A stretch of DNA of 64,000 nucleotides from Saccharomonospora sp. NB11 (GTDB lineage Bacteria; Actinomycetota; Actinomycetes; Mycobacteriales; Pseudonocardiaceae). The notes beneath the pieces were generated by a model. The model made no database searches. It was given only the letters and a program-made list of their open reading frames with translations, and was not told the DNA's origin. Of this stretch, positions 7,668 to 15,993 are shown in pieces (position 1 is the stretch's first letter; every line of letters begins with the position of its first letter). Where the stretch lies: the NCBI RefSeq assembly GCF_015910535.1, contig NZ_JACBJG010000013.1, forward strand, positions 1 through 64,000. The letters run 5' to 3'. The translations under genes and the position numbers were made by a program.

Positions 7668-8390
7668 TCAGGACAGCGGAGCGCGATGCGACCACAGCCA
7701 ACGGACGTCTCGGCCGAACGACGCGGTCAGCGCCACCAGCGAAACCCCGGTGAGCGCGATCGCGAGGCCGGTGGGGAGGAGCTGCGCGCTCACGACGACC
7801 AGCAGTACTCCCTGCACGGAACCGACGACCTTGCGCGGCCGGCTCGGCGGCAACGGGGCCGCGAGCCAGGGCACCACGACGGCCGCGGCGACGAAGACGT
7901 ACCGCATGAGACCGATGCCGAGTGCCCACGGGGCGTCGAGCAGCCCCGCGACGTACACGGAGAGCACGAGGGTGAGGAACGCGTCCGCCTCGACATCGAA
8001 GCGGGCTCCGAGGTCGGACGTCGTTCCGGTCCGGCGGGCCAAGCGGCCGTCCACCCAGTCGAGCGCGAGGGCGACGGACGCCAACGTGGCCAGCAATGCG
8101 GTGGGCGCCGAGCCGCCGTGGCCGTCGGCGACGAGGACCGCGACCCCACCCGCGAGCGCCGCTCGGGTCAGGGTCACGCGGTTGGCCCAGCCGAGTTCTC
8201 GCAGCGGGGACCGGCGGAAGGCGCGGGTGAGCAGGGTCAGGCCGAGCGCACCACAGCCGACGCCGACGGCCCAGCCGAGCGGCTCGATCCCCACCCCCGC
8301 GGCGAGGGCTGCGAGGAACGCGCCGTAGGCGAGGGCGGCGATCGCGGGTTCGCGCAGTGTGGTCCACGCGGTCGGTTCGGTGGTCGTCAC
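7668..8390 (-). CDS. CDP-alcohol phosphatidyltransferase family membrane protein
   Basis: 240 residues with about six hydrophobic segments. The CDP-alcohol phosphotransferase signature DG-x2-AR-x8-G-x3-D-x3-D is intact (DGRLARRTGTTSDLGARFDVEAD). Such enzymes join a CDP-activated head or diacylglycerol to an alcohol at the membrane. GTG 8390 is chosen because AGGAGGA precedes it at normal spacing; upstream ATG 8486 would overlap the divergent dehydrogenase start at 8465. It diverges from the dehydrogenase-PTPS-glycosyltransferase-methyltransferase genes and is convergent with the FAAL, with only 5 bases between the ends. The substrate is unknown; a sugar- or nucleoside-like alcohol made by the neighbouring block is one possibility. 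Confidence 0.88.
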   Translation of the reverse strand: MTTTEPTAWTTLREPAIAALAYGAFLAALAAGVGIEPLGWAVGVGCGALGLTLLTRAFRRSPLRELGWANRVTLTRAALAGGVAVLVADGHGGSAPTALLATLASVALALDWVDGRLARRTGTTSDLGARFDVEADAFLTLVLSVYVAGLLDAPWALGIGLMRYVFVAAAVVVPWLAAPLPPSRPRKVVGSVQGVLLVVVSAQLLPTGLAIALTGVSLVALTASFGRDVRWLWSHRAPLS

Positions 8391-8464
8391 GTCGAAGTCC
8401 TCCTGCTCGGCGAACGTGCGAAAGACGGTGGAACGGCGTGCGCGGACGGAAAGGGACGGAACGG

Positions 8465-9445
8465 ATGGCGGTCGAGACTCGCGCATTCTGGCTGACCGAG
8501 CCGGGACGGGGCGAGATTCGCGACGTCGAACTGCCCGAACGCGGACCGGGCGACGTGCTGGTACGAACCCGGTACTCCGCGGTCAGCGCGGGGACGGAAT
8601 CACTCGTGTTCCGAGGAGGCGTTCCCCGCAATCAGCACGAGGTGATGCGGGCTCCCTTCCAGGAGGGGAACTTCCCGGGGCCCGTGAAGTACGGCTACCT
8701 CAACGTCGGGGTCGTCGAGCAGGGACCGGCGGAGCTGGTGGGGCGAGACGTCTTCTGCCTGTATCCACATCAGACTGCCTACGTCGTGCCGGCCGACGCG
8801 GTGGTCCCGGTTCCCGAGTCGGTCCCGGCGGCCAGGGCGGTGCTCGCGGGCACGGTCGAGACGGCGGTGAATGCGTTGTGGGACGCGGCGCCGATGATCG
8901 GCGACCGCATCGCCGTGGTGGGCGCCGGGATGGTGGGTTGCTGCGTGGCCCGGTTGCTCGCCCGGATGCCCGGGACGCGGGTGTGTCTGGTCGACGTCGA
9001 CCAGACGCGGGCGGAGATCGCCGCCTCGCTGGGCGTGCGGTTCGCCTCACCGGAGGCCGCGGAGGGCGACTGCGATCTCGTGATTCACGCGAGCGCCTCG
9101 GAGGCGGGGCTGGCGCGGTCGCTGGAGCTGCTCGCGCCCGAGGGAGTCGTGGTGGAACTGAGCTGGTACGGCGACCGGGTGGTGAGACTGCCGTTGGGGG
9201 AACGGTTCCACTCGCAGCGACTGACCATCCGCAGCAGCCAGGTGGGCACGGTGTCGCCCGCCCGCGCGCGGTACGGGTACGCGCAGCGGCTCGCACTCGC
9301 GCTCGACCTGCTCGCCGACGACGGCTTCGACGCGCTGATCAGCGGATCGACGCCGTTCGACGAGCTGCCAGCCTTCCTGGCGCGGTTGGCGGCGAACGAG
9401 GTCTCCGCGCTGTGCCAACGAATCGACTACGAGACATCGAACTGA
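8465..9445 (+). CDS. zinc-type medium-chain alcohol dehydrogenase-like oxidoreductase
   Basis: 326 residues of the MDR fold. The GroES-like N-terminal half carries TRYSAVSAGTESLVFRG and KYGYLNVGVVEQG, and the Rossmann half has VVGAGMVGCCVARLLA. The classical catalytic-zinc Cys-His-Glu set is not obvious, and the four-Cys structural zinc loop is absent, so it may be a zinc-independent MDR. ATG 8465 follows GGGACGGA. It is first in a four-gene + strand run (dehydrogenase, PTPS-like, glycosyltransferase, methyltransferase) with short gaps. It probably oxidises or reduces a sugar-derived side chain of the block's product; the substrate is not known. Confidence 0.82.
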   Translation: MAVETRAFWLTEPGRGEIRDVELPERGPGDVLVRTRYSAVSAGTESLVFRGGVPRNQHEVMRAPFQEGNFPGPVKYGYLNVGVVEQGPAELVGRDVFCLYPHQTAYVVPADAVVPVPESVPAARAVLAGTVETAVNALWDAAPMIGDRIAVVGAGMVGCCVARLLARMPGTRVCLVDVDQTRAEIAASLGVRFASPEAAEGDCDLVIHASASEAGLARSLELLAPEGVVVELSWYGDRVVRLPLGERFHSQRLTIRSSQVGTVSPARARYGYAQRLALALDLLADDGFDALISGSTPFDELPAFLARLAANEVSALCQRIDYETSN

Positions 9446-9457
9446 GCAGGAGGCGAC

Positions 9458-9856
9458 GTGTTCGCTATCACCGTCCGCGACCGCATGATGATCGCTCACA
9501 GTTTCCGGGGCGAGATCTTCGGTCCGGCGCAACGACTCCACGGCGCGACCTACGTCGTCGACGCGACGTTCCGGCGCACGGAGCTGGACGACGACGGACT
9601 CGTCGTCGACATCGGACTCGCGACGAAGAACCTCAACGAGGTGCTCGCCGAGCTGAACTACCGCAACCTCGACGACGAGCCCGCTTTCGCCGGGGTCAAC
9701 ACCTCGACGGAGTACCTCGCGAAGCACGTCGCCGACCGGCTCGTCGAGCGGGTCCACTCGGGTGCGCTCGGGCCGGGCGCACCCGGGCTGACCGGCATCG
9801 CCGTGACCCTGCGGGAGTCCGACGTCGCGTGGGCGAGTTACGAGCGCGAGGTGTGA
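9458..9856 (+). CDS. 6-pyruvoyl-tetrahydropterin synthase / QueD-like protein, degenerate active site
   Basis: 132 residues. The family motifs line up: AHSF near residue 14, LHGATY near 30 in place of LHGHxY, and NTSTEYLA in place of PTSExLA. In true PTPS/QueD enzymes three His residues bind zinc and a Cys upstream of the HGH motif is catalytic. Here the third His is Ala and no Cys is present in that loop, so canonical catalysis is doubtful. GTG 9458 follows AGGAGG closely. With GTP cyclohydrolase II and a RibD-like reductase nearby, the protein probably binds a pterin or pyrimidine substrate but does different chemistry. Confidence 0.8.
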   Translation: MFAITVRDRMMIAHSFRGEIFGPAQRLHGATYVVDATFRRTELDDDGLVVDIGLATKNLNEVLAELNYRNLDDEPAFAGVNTSTEYLAKHVADRLVERVHSGALGPGAPGLTGIAVTLRESDVAWASYEREV

Positions 9857-9898
9857 GTCCGTGTCCGACACGACACCGGCGTCGAGGAGTGGCGCGTC

Positions 9899-10984
9899 GT
9901 GAGCACCGGGTCCGAGCTCTACGCCGTGTTGCCCGCCACCGTCGACGACCCGAGGGTGCCGAGCGGCGGCAACGTCTACGACCGTCGCGTGTGCACCGGC
10001 CTGGCGGGTCTGGGGTGGCGGGTCCACGAAGTGCTGGTCGGTGGTGACTGGCCCTACCCCAGCCCACGTTGCCGAACTGCGCTGGCCGAGGCACTGGCCG
10101 CCGTGCCCACCGGGGCACTCGTCCTCGCCGACGGGCTCGTCGTCTGCGGCGTCCCGGAGGTCGTGCTTCCCGAGGCGCGACGGTTGAGATTCGTGGTGCT
10201 GGTGCATCTGCCGCTCGCGGACGAGGTCGGCGGCCACGAGTTGCCGCTGGCCGAGCTCGACGCGAAGGAACGTGCCACTCTGCGGGCCGCCCGCGCCGTG
10301 GTGGTGACCGGCCTGCACACGGCGGCCAGGGTCGTGCACCGCCACGGGATCGCCGATCGCCTGGTCCACGTGGTTTCACCGGGCACGGCTCCCGCCCCGC
10401 TGGCGACGGGGACGGACGGGGCCACTCGGCTGTTGTGCGTCGCGTCGGTGACCCCGCGCAAGGGACACGACGTGCTCGTGCGGGCGCTCGCCGAGCTGGC
10501 CGACGAGCCGTGGACGCTGGACTGCGTCGGGCCGGTGCCGTCGAGCGAGTACGTGGAGCAACTCCGGTGCGACCTCGACGAGTACGGCCTCGCGGGCCGG
10601 GTCCGCCTCCTCGGGCCTCGGGTCGGTGCACCGCTGGCCACGCTGTACTCCCTCGCCGACCTCGTCGTGCTGCCCTCGCGTGAGGAGCCGTACGGGATGG
10701 TGATCACCGAGGCGCTCGCACGTGGTGTCCCGGTGCTCGCGACCCGGGTCGGTGGGATTCCCGAGGCTCTTGGGCGGGCCGAGGACGGGACGCGACCGGG
10801 CCTGCTGGTGCCGCCCGACGATCCGGTCGCTCTCGCGGACGCGCTGCGGGACTGGTTCGCCGACCCCGAGCGTCGATCCGTGCTGCGCTCGGCAGCGCGA
10901 GAACGGCGTGGCATGCTGCCGTCATGGGAGTGGACGACGCGACGAATGGAGACGGTCCTTCATGGACTGAAGCGCGGCCGGTGA
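9899..10984 (+). CDS. glycosyltransferase family 4 (GT-B)
   Basis: 361 residues. The C-terminal half has the GT4 pattern: VASVTPRKGHDVLVRAL, then LYSLADLVVLPSREEPYGMVITEALARGVPVLATRVGGIPE, where E-x7-E lies in the donor-binding region, then GLLVPPDD. It transfers a sugar from a nucleotide-sugar donor to an acceptor. GTG 9899 follows GAGGAG. The gene overlaps the methyltransferase by GTGA (10981-10984), so the two are translationally coupled and likely act on the same compound. It is more probably part of the pteridine/pyrimidine-like block than of the lipopeptide pathway, though decoration of the lipopeptide cannot be excluded. Confidence 0.88.
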   Translation: MSTGSELYAVLPATVDDPRVPSGGNVYDRRVCTGLAGLGWRVHEVLVGGDWPYPSPRCRTALAEALAAVPTGALVLADGLVVCGVPEVVLPEARRLRFVVLVHLPLADEVGGHELPLAELDAKERATLRAARAVVVTGLHTAARVVHRHGIADRLVHVVSPGTAPAPLATGTDGATRLLCVASVTPRKGHDVLVRALAELADEPWTLDCVGPVPSSEYVEQLRCDLDEYGLAGRVRLLGPRVGAPLATLYSLADLVVLPSREEPYGMVITEALARGVPVLATRVGGIPEALGRAEDGTRPGLLVPPDDPVALADALRDWFADPERRSVLRSAARERRGMLPSWEWTTRRMETVLHGLKRGR

Positions 10985-11760
10985 GCCTGTCCTTCGAACC
11001 GGACTGGCTGCGGCTGCGGGAGCGGGCGGACGCGACCGCGCGCTCGACCGAACTCGTCGCGTCGCTTCGCCACCGGCTGACCGCGCCGGTCGTGGTCGCG
11101 GACCTCGGCTGCGGGACGGGTTCCGCGGCCCGGTGGCTCGCGCCGCAGCTTCCCGGTCCCCAGCACTGGGTGCTGTACGATCGGGACGCTCGGCTGCTCG
11201 CCCTCGCCGAGGCGGAGCTGCCTGCTCCGCACACGTGCCGGACCCACGTCGGAGACCTGGCGTCGCTGCGTGCCGACGACCTCGACGGCGTCGGCCTCGT
11301 CACCGCGTCGGCGCTGCTGGACCTGCTGGACCGAGCCACCGTCGACGGCCTCGTCGAGGCGTGTGTCGGCGCGGGTTGCCCTGCCCTGTTCACGCTGTCG
11401 GTCACCGGGAACGTCCAGCTGTGGCCCGCGCACCCACTCGACGCCGCGGTGCGGGCCGCGTTCAACGACCACCAACGCCGGGAGGGTGCGCTCGGCCCGG
11501 ACGCCTCCGCCACGACCGCCGCGGCCTTCCGGCGTCGTGGCGCCGCCGTGACGGTTCGATCGAGCCCGTGGCGGCTGGGTGCCGACGACCGGGCACTGGT
11601 CGAGCAGTGGCTTCGCGGGTGGGTCGAGGCCGCCTTCGAGCAGCGGCCCGACCCGGCGTTCACCGACTATCTGGCCCGCAGGCTCGACGAGTGCGCCGCG
11701 GGCGCGCTGCGCGTCGAGGTCGGGCACGAGGATTTGCTGGCGGTGCCCGCCGACGCGTAG
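10981..11760 (+). CDS. class I SAM-dependent methyltransferase
   Basis: 259 residues. The SAM-binding glycine motif VVVADLGCGTGSAARWLA lies at about 38-55, followed by the acidic strand VLYDRDA. GTG 10981 overlaps the glycosyltransferase stop (GTGA); ATG 10924 would add 19 residues and a 61-base overlap. The last 94 bases overlap the convergent RibD-like gene. The small globular fold without accessory domains suits O- or N-methylation of a small molecule. The acceptor is unknown. Confidence 0.8.
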   Translation: MSLSFEPDWLRLRERADATARSTELVASLRHRLTAPVVVADLGCGTGSAARWLAPQLPGPQHWVLYDRDARLLALAEAELPAPHTCRTHVGDLASLRADDLDGVGLVTASALLDLLDRATVDGLVEACVGAGCPALFTLSVTGNVQLWPAHPLDAAVRAAFNDHQRREGALGPDASATTAAAFRRRGAAVTVRSSPWRLGADDRALVEQWLRGWVEAAFEQRPDPAFTDYLARRLDECAAGALRVEVGHEDLLAVPADA

Positions 11761-12524
11761 GCGGGGCGGACGTACTCGGAGCAGAGGTCCCGGCCGAGCG
11801 GGAACTGGCGGGTCGGTGCGCCGAGCGCCGTCGTCGACACTCCCGGCACACCGCCGCCGAGGCGGTCGGGGGTCGTCGTGACGAACAGCCGGTGCAGCGC
11901 GCCGGACTCGAGGAAGCGCGAGACGGTGACGCCGCCCCCTTCGATCAGGACCCGTGCGAGGCCCCGCTCCGCCAACGCGGCGAGCAGGGCACTCGGGTCG
12001 AGCGCGCCGGTGCCGGGCAGGCGCAGGAGCTCCACGCCGTCGGTCGGTGGCGGAGTCCGTCGGTCGGCGACCACGAGGGTCGGGGCGCGGCCGTCGGTGA
12101 ACATCGTGCGGTCCCGGGGAACGCGCCCTGAGCGATCGATGACGACGCGGACGGGGTCGGTGCCGGCGCAGGCCCGCACGGTCAGGCGGGGGTCGTCGAC
12201 CACCGCGGTGCGGGCTCCCACCACGACGGCGTCGGCGAGTGCGCGCAGTCGGTGCAGGTGCAGCCGGTCCTCCTCGCCGGTGACGTACACGGCGTGTCGG
12301 GTGTGGGGAGCGATGAAGCCGTCCGCGCTCTGCCCGAGCTGGGCGAAGGCGCACGGGGTGTCCTCGACGCAGAGCGGGGTGTACCGCTGGGCCAGGGTCG
12401 TGGCCTCCGCCGTGGCGGGTTCGGACCAACGCCAGTCTTCGTCGTGGACGAGACCGGCGCGCGCGGCGTCCGCCGCGTTCCGGACACCGAGGAGACGATT
12501 CCAGGCGTGATCGGCGTCGAGCAT
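11667..12524 (-). CDS. RibD C-terminal domain reductase (pyrimidine reductase-like)
   Basis: 285 residues. Dihydrofolate-reductase-like RibD_C fold: QSADGFIA near 66, ADAVVVGARTAVVDDPRLTVR near 93, and VLIEGGGVTVSRFL near 196. RibD_C enzymes reduce the ribose of 2,5-diamino-6-ribosylamino-pyrimidinone phosphate using NADPH, the step after GTP cyclohydrolase II in one order of riboflavin synthesis. No deaminase domain is fused, so this is a single-function copy. It diverges from the GTP cyclohydrolase II gene. The last about 30 residues are Ser/Ala-rich, low complexity, and lie antisense to the methyltransferase end, so the natural domain may end near residue 252. Confidence 0.85.
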   Translation of the reverse strand: MLDADHAWNRLLGVRNAADAARAGLVHDEDWRWSEPATAEATTLAQRYTPLCVEDTPCAFAQLGQSADGFIAPHTRHAVYVTGEEDRLHLHRLRALADAVVVGARTAVVDDPRLTVRACAGTDPVRVVIDRSGRVPRDRTMFTDGRAPTLVVADRRTPPPTDGVELLRLPGTGALDPSALLAALAERGLARVLIEGGGVTVSRFLESGALHRLFVTTTPDRLGGGVPGVSTTALGAPTRQFPLGRDLCSEYVRPAYASAGTASKSSCPTSTRSAPAAHSSSLRAR

Positions 12525-12586
12525 GCCGACACCGTATCGGTGGTGTGTCGGCAGGAATCGTCATCAAGATATTTCACCCGTTCGGA

Positions 12587-12598
12587 TCACCATGGTGA
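12587..12598. promoter_or_regulatory. 12-bp perfect palindrome in the divergent ribD-like/ribA-like promoter
   Basis: TCACCATGGTGA is a perfect palindrome in the 174-base gap between the divergent RibD-like and GTP cyclohydrolase II genes, in a relatively AT-rich spot. It is a good position for a shared operator; the binding protein is unknown. Confidence 0.35.
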
Positions 12599-12698
12599 GG
12601 TGTTCGTACGAGATCGCTCGCGCGAATGCGCACTAGGTGCCAATTGCTGTGGCATTCTTGATCACGGACCGAAACGGCGTACGGGAACGGTGGCTCTG

Positions 12699-13355
12699 GT
12701 GACGAATCAGGAGACTCTGCAGGAACAGCGTCGGCATTCGCTGGTCGAATCGGTGGTGGATGCTCCGATGCCCACGCGCCACGGCATGTTCCGAGCCATC
12801 GGTTACGCGGGTCGGGCGGGAACACCGGAACAAATCGCGTTGGTCCACGGCGATCCGTCCGGCGACGACGTGCTCGTCCGGGTCCACTCGGAATGCCTGA
12901 CAGGGGAGGCGTTCGGCTCCATCCACTGCGAGTGCGGCGAGCAGCTCGACAGCGCCCTCCGCGCCATCGTGGCCGAGGGGGCCGGGGTGGTGACCTACCT
13001 GCGGGGACACGAGGGCCGCGGTATCGGTCTGCTCCCGAAGCTCAAGGCCATGCGACTGCAGGAGACCGGGCTCGACACCGTCGAGGCCAACCTGGCGCTC
13101 GGACTTCCGGTCGACGCCCGCGACTACCGGGTGGCCGCCGAAATCCTGCGCGATCTCGGGATCACGTCGGTGCGGCTGCTGTCGAACAATCCCGAAAAGG
13201 TGTCGGAGCTGGAGCGGCACGGTATTCGGGTGTCCGAGCGCGTCCCGTTGCTGGTTCCCGTGAATTCCTCAAACGTGCGTTATCTGCGTGCCAAGCGCGA
13301 GCGGCTCGACCACCTGCTCCCGCAGCTCGACGAAGTGCCGCACGAAACGGCCTGA
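12699..13355 (+). CDS. ribA: GTP cyclohydrolase II
   Basis: About 218 residues. It opens the imidazole ring of GTP, releasing formate and pyrophosphate to give 2,5-diamino-6-ribosylamino-4(3H)-pyrimidinone 5'-phosphate. The three zinc cysteines are present (ECLTGEAFGSIHCECGEQ), as are the catalytic-loop RGHEGRGIGLLPK and the substrate-binding SNNPEK. Starts at GTG 12699 or GTG 12690 are both possible; upstream sequence in frame is not family-like. It is stand-alone, without the DHBP synthase domain of housekeeping RibBA, and sits with specialised genes. It is probably a pathway-specific paralogue that feeds the block rather than the riboflavin gene. It is convergent with the creatininase gene, with 4 bases between the stops. 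Confidence 0.93.
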   Translation: MTNQETLQEQRRHSLVESVVDAPMPTRHGMFRAIGYAGRAGTPEQIALVHGDPSGDDVLVRVHSECLTGEAFGSIHCECGEQLDSALRAIVAEGAGVVTYLRGHEGRGIGLLPKLKAMRLQETGLDTVEANLALGLPVDARDYRVAAEILRDLGITSVRLLSNNPEKVSELERHGIRVSERVPLLVPVNSSNVRYLRAKRERLDHLLPQLDEVPHETA

Positions 13356-13359
13356 GCGC

Positions 13360-14085
13360 TCAGGACGGGCCGTCGGCGAGTGCGGCCAGCAGGTCGGTGA
13401 AGGACTCGACGAGGCTGTCGAGCAGCGCGCGGCCCTTGTCGGCCGACGCGGCGGACGGACGCCCCACCACGCCCGAGTCGGTGTACGCGGCCAGTCCCCA
13501 CGTCAGTAGGTGTTCCCGGTCGCCGGTCAGGTGGTCGGCCGACTCGTAGCCCGGTCGCACGAGTTCGGGGTGTGCGTGCAGCAGCAGCGAGGTCTCCACC
13601 TCGCCCGCGTGCATGTCCACCTCCGACGGCGTCTCGATCCCCGCTGCGGCGTGTGCCCTCCGCCAGGCGGCCTTACCGGGGAACAGCGCTGTCCGATGCC
13701 CCTCCGCGTTGGCCTGCTGGACCACGTTGGCCAGGCCGTAGTTGCCGCCGTGCGCGTTGATCAGCACCAGGGTGTGCACCCCGGATCGGCGCAGCGAGCT
13801 CGCCACGTCGGTCACGATCGCGGCCAGGGTCGTGGCCGCGATGCTCACGGTGCCCGGCCAGGCCTCGTGTTCGTGGGAGCAGGAGATCGTGACGGGTGGC
13901 AGGCGCAGTACCGGGTGCGCGGCGGTGACCGCGTTCGTGACGATCCCGGCGATCACCGTGTCGGTGCACAGCGGTAGGTGAGGGCCGTGCTGCTCGAAGC
14001 TGCCGATCGGGAGCACGGCGATGTCGGCCGCGCGGCGCTGCTCGTCCGTGGTCGTTGTCAGCGGAAGGACGTCCTGAGTCTCCAT
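13360..14085 (-). CDS. creatininase-family amidohydrolase (MftE/ArfB-like)
   Basis: 241 residues. The metal site of the creatininase family is complete: PIGSFEQHGPHLPLCTD (Glu, His, Asp), then NAHGGN near 111, then DMHAGEVETS. Members hydrolyse cyclic or formyl amides. One branch (ArfB) deformylates the formylamino-pyrimidine made from GTP in archaeal riboflavin/F420 synthesis, and another (MftE) acts in mycofactocin maturation. Next to GTP cyclohydrolase II and a RibD-like reductase, a role on a pyrimidine or pteridine amide is the most natural reading. This is inference from context; sequence alone gives only the family. Confidence 0.88.
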   Translation of the reverse strand: METQDVLPLTTTTDEQRRAADIAVLPIGSFEQHGPHLPLCTDTVIAGIVTNAVTAAHPVLRLPPVTISCSHEHEAWPGTVSIAATTLAAIVTDVASSLRRSGVHTLVLINAHGGNYGLANVVQQANAEGHRTALFPGKAAWRRAHAAAGIETPSEVDMHAGEVETSLLLHAHPELVRPGYESADHLTGDREHLLTWGLAAYTDSGVVGRPSAASADKGRALLDSLVESFTDLLAALADGPS

Positions 14086-14424
14086 CTCGTGCGTGCCTGC
14101 CTCCGTCCTGTCCGGTACTCGCTCGGGCGAATCACGACGACACTACCGGCCGATGCCGCGTTCGGCGGAACGCCGGAATCCGAATGGTGCCGTGTCCTGT
14201 TCGGGCGCCGATCGAGTCGCTGACATCATCATTCGGGAGCCGTACCATGTCATGGCGCCATTGTTCGACCGACCGATCACGAACAGAGAGAGGCAATTTC
14301 CCAAAGCCACACCCTGGCCCGGAAGTCGCGTGAAGGGCGCGGGAACGGCAGTCGAGATTCGGGTTCTTGTCCACCCGAGTTCGACGATTTCGATTCGGCC
14401 AAGGAAAGCGCATAGGAGCCCGCC
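14086..14424. other. divergent intergenic region, creatininase / LuxR-type regulator
   Basis: This 339-base region separates divergent genes. No coding frame is convincing. The TAGGAG at 14413-14418 is the ribosome site of the LuxR-type gene. No clear -35/-10 pair or long repeat was found. It marks the likely boundary between the pteridine-like block and the lipopeptide tailoring genes. Confidence 0.5.
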
Positions 14425-15030
14425 ATGGGAATCGATGTCTTGGTGTCGGACGACCTGCATCTGTCCCGATCCGCGCTCGTCGCACTGCTCGCGGAACCCG
14501 AGGACATCCGGGTGGTCGGAGCCGCGGGCGACAATGCGAGCACGCTGGAGCTCGTGGCACGACACCGGCCGGACGTCGTCGTCGTCACCGTCGAGGGCAA
14601 GGACAGTGACCGACTCGCGTTGGCCGAAAAGATCGCGGGCCTCCCCGACAGTCGGAGCCTGTTGCTCGGCACCACGTTCCCGCGTTCGGTCGTGCGGCAG
14701 GCGTTCACCAGCGGCATCAACGGGATGGTGCAGCGCAGCGATCCCCCGCGCCAGTTCTTCGAGGCGATCCGCAGGGTGCACGAGGGGGAGCGGGTCTTCG
14801 ACGCCGAGTTGACCGTCGCCGCGCTGGGCAACGGCGGCTGCCCGCTGACGCTGCGCGAGCTCTCGGTACTGGAACACATCTCGCGGGGTGACACGGTCGT
14901 GGAGATCGCGAGGCGACTGCACCTCTCCGAGGGCACCGTGCGCAACTACCTCTCCTCGGTCGTGGCGAAGCTGAAGGCACGCAACCGCATCGACGCGTTG
15001 CGCATCGCCCGCGACGCGCAGTGGATCTGA
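14425..15030 (+). CDS. LuxR-family regulator with atypical (phosphorylation-deficient) receiver
   Basis: 201 residues. The receiver-like domain (1-120) has the acidic pair DD near residues 9-10, but the strand that should end in the phosphoacceptor Asp reads DVVVVTVEGK, and the conserved Lys loop reads GMVQRSD. Phosphorylation by a histidine kinase is therefore unlikely. The LuxR/NarL helix-turn-helix is at 133-195 (LTLRELSVLEHISRGD, then SEGTVRNYLSSVVAKL). No sensor kinase is adjacent. Ligand-sensing or constitutive atypical receivers (as in JadR1) regulate antibiotic clusters. It probably controls this cluster, perhaps in response to its own product. It is convergent with the esterase gene. 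Confidence 0.88.
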   Translation: MGIDVLVSDDLHLSRSALVALLAEPEDIRVVGAAGDNASTLELVARHRPDVVVVTVEGKDSDRLALAEKIAGLPDSRSLLLGTTFPRSVVRQAFTSGINGMVQRSDPPRQFFEAIRRVHEGERVFDAELTVAALGNGGCPLTLRELSVLEHISRGDTVVEIARRLHLSEGTVRNYLSSVVAKLKARNRIDALRIARDAQWI

Positions 15031-15060
15031 CGCACGGAGGCCATGCTCGCGGCCGCGTGG

Positions 15061-15993
15061 TCAGATGTGGTCGAGCATCGAGTCCAGTTCGGCGAGCACC
15101 AGCTCGCCCCGCGCCGCGGCGGCGGGCACGAGGTCGTGCATGAGGAAGTAGCCGTGGACCAGGCCCGGTCCGGGCACGTGACGCACGGACACGCCCTGCT
15201 CGCGCAGCTTCGCCGCCAGCGCGTCCCCCTCGGCGCAGAGCGGGTCGAACTCTGCGGTGGCGACCACGGCGGGGGGAAGTCCGGAGAGGTCCGCGTTCAG
15301 CAGGTCCACGGCGGGGTCGCGCCGCTGGTCGTGGTCGGGGACGTAGAGGTCGTAGTGCCAGGCCATGTCGTCCACGCTGAGCAGGTAGCCCTCCGCGTGT
15401 GGGCCGGCGGACGCGAGGTGCAGGCTCGGGTCGACGGGTGGGTACAGCAGCAGTTGCGCGGCGATCGGCACGTCGTCGTGGTCGCGGGCGTGGAGTGCCA
15501 CACCCAGGGCCAGGGCGGCTCCCGCACTGTCGCCGGCGAGCACGTGGACCCGGTCGCGGAACACCCGGCTCGTCCATCGCGCCCCCGCGATCGAGTCGCG
15601 CAGCGGCACGGGGTGGGGGTGTTCCGGGGCACGCCGGTAGTCGACCGACACGACGACCGCGCCGAGCCGTTCCGCGACGAGGCGGCAGGCCCGGTCGTGC
15701 GTGTCCAGATCGCCGAGCACCCACCCGCCGCCGTGCAGGTAGGTGACCACCCGGCCCCGATCGGTCTCCGGGGTGTAGACGCGGCAACGCAACGGCGTGG
15801 AGTCGTCGGCGTCGATCTTCTCGTCGGCGACGGTGACGCGGTCGGTTCCGTCGCGTTCCGCCGTGCGGGGCCGGATGGCCGCCGCCCGGTAGCGTCGACG
15901 CGACTCCTCGACGGTCAGGTCCCGAAGGGGCACCTGCGGCCCGTCCACCGATCGCCACCGGAGCAGGTTCCGGAGTATGCGGTCCAACGGCAT
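15061..15993 (-). CDS. alpha/beta hydrolase, HSL-type esterase
   Basis: 310 residues. Hormone-sensitive-lipase family: oxyanion motif HGGGW near 87, nucleophile GDSAG near 153-157, acid in EFDPLCAEGDAL near 250, His in GLVHGYF near 280. It hydrolyses short acyl esters, is cytoplasmic and has no signal peptide. ATG 15993 follows GAAGGAG on the minus strand. It could remove an acetyl or acyl protecting group or be unrelated to the pathway. It is divergent from the carbamoyltransferase gene. Confidence 0.9.
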   Translation of the reverse strand: MPLDRILRNLLRWRSVDGPQVPLRDLTVEESRRRYRAAAIRPRTAERDGTDRVTVADEKIDADDSTPLRCRVYTPETDRGRVVTYLHGGGWVLGDLDTHDRACRLVAERLGAVVVSVDYRRAPEHPHPVPLRDSIAGARWTSRVFRDRVHVLAGDSAGAALALGVALHARDHDDVPIAAQLLLYPPVDPSLHLASAGPHAEGYLLSVDDMAWHYDLYVPDHDQRRDPAVDLLNADLSGLPPAVVATAEFDPLCAEGDALAAKLREQGVSVRHVPGPGLVHGYFLMHDLVPAAAARGELVLAELDSMLDHI

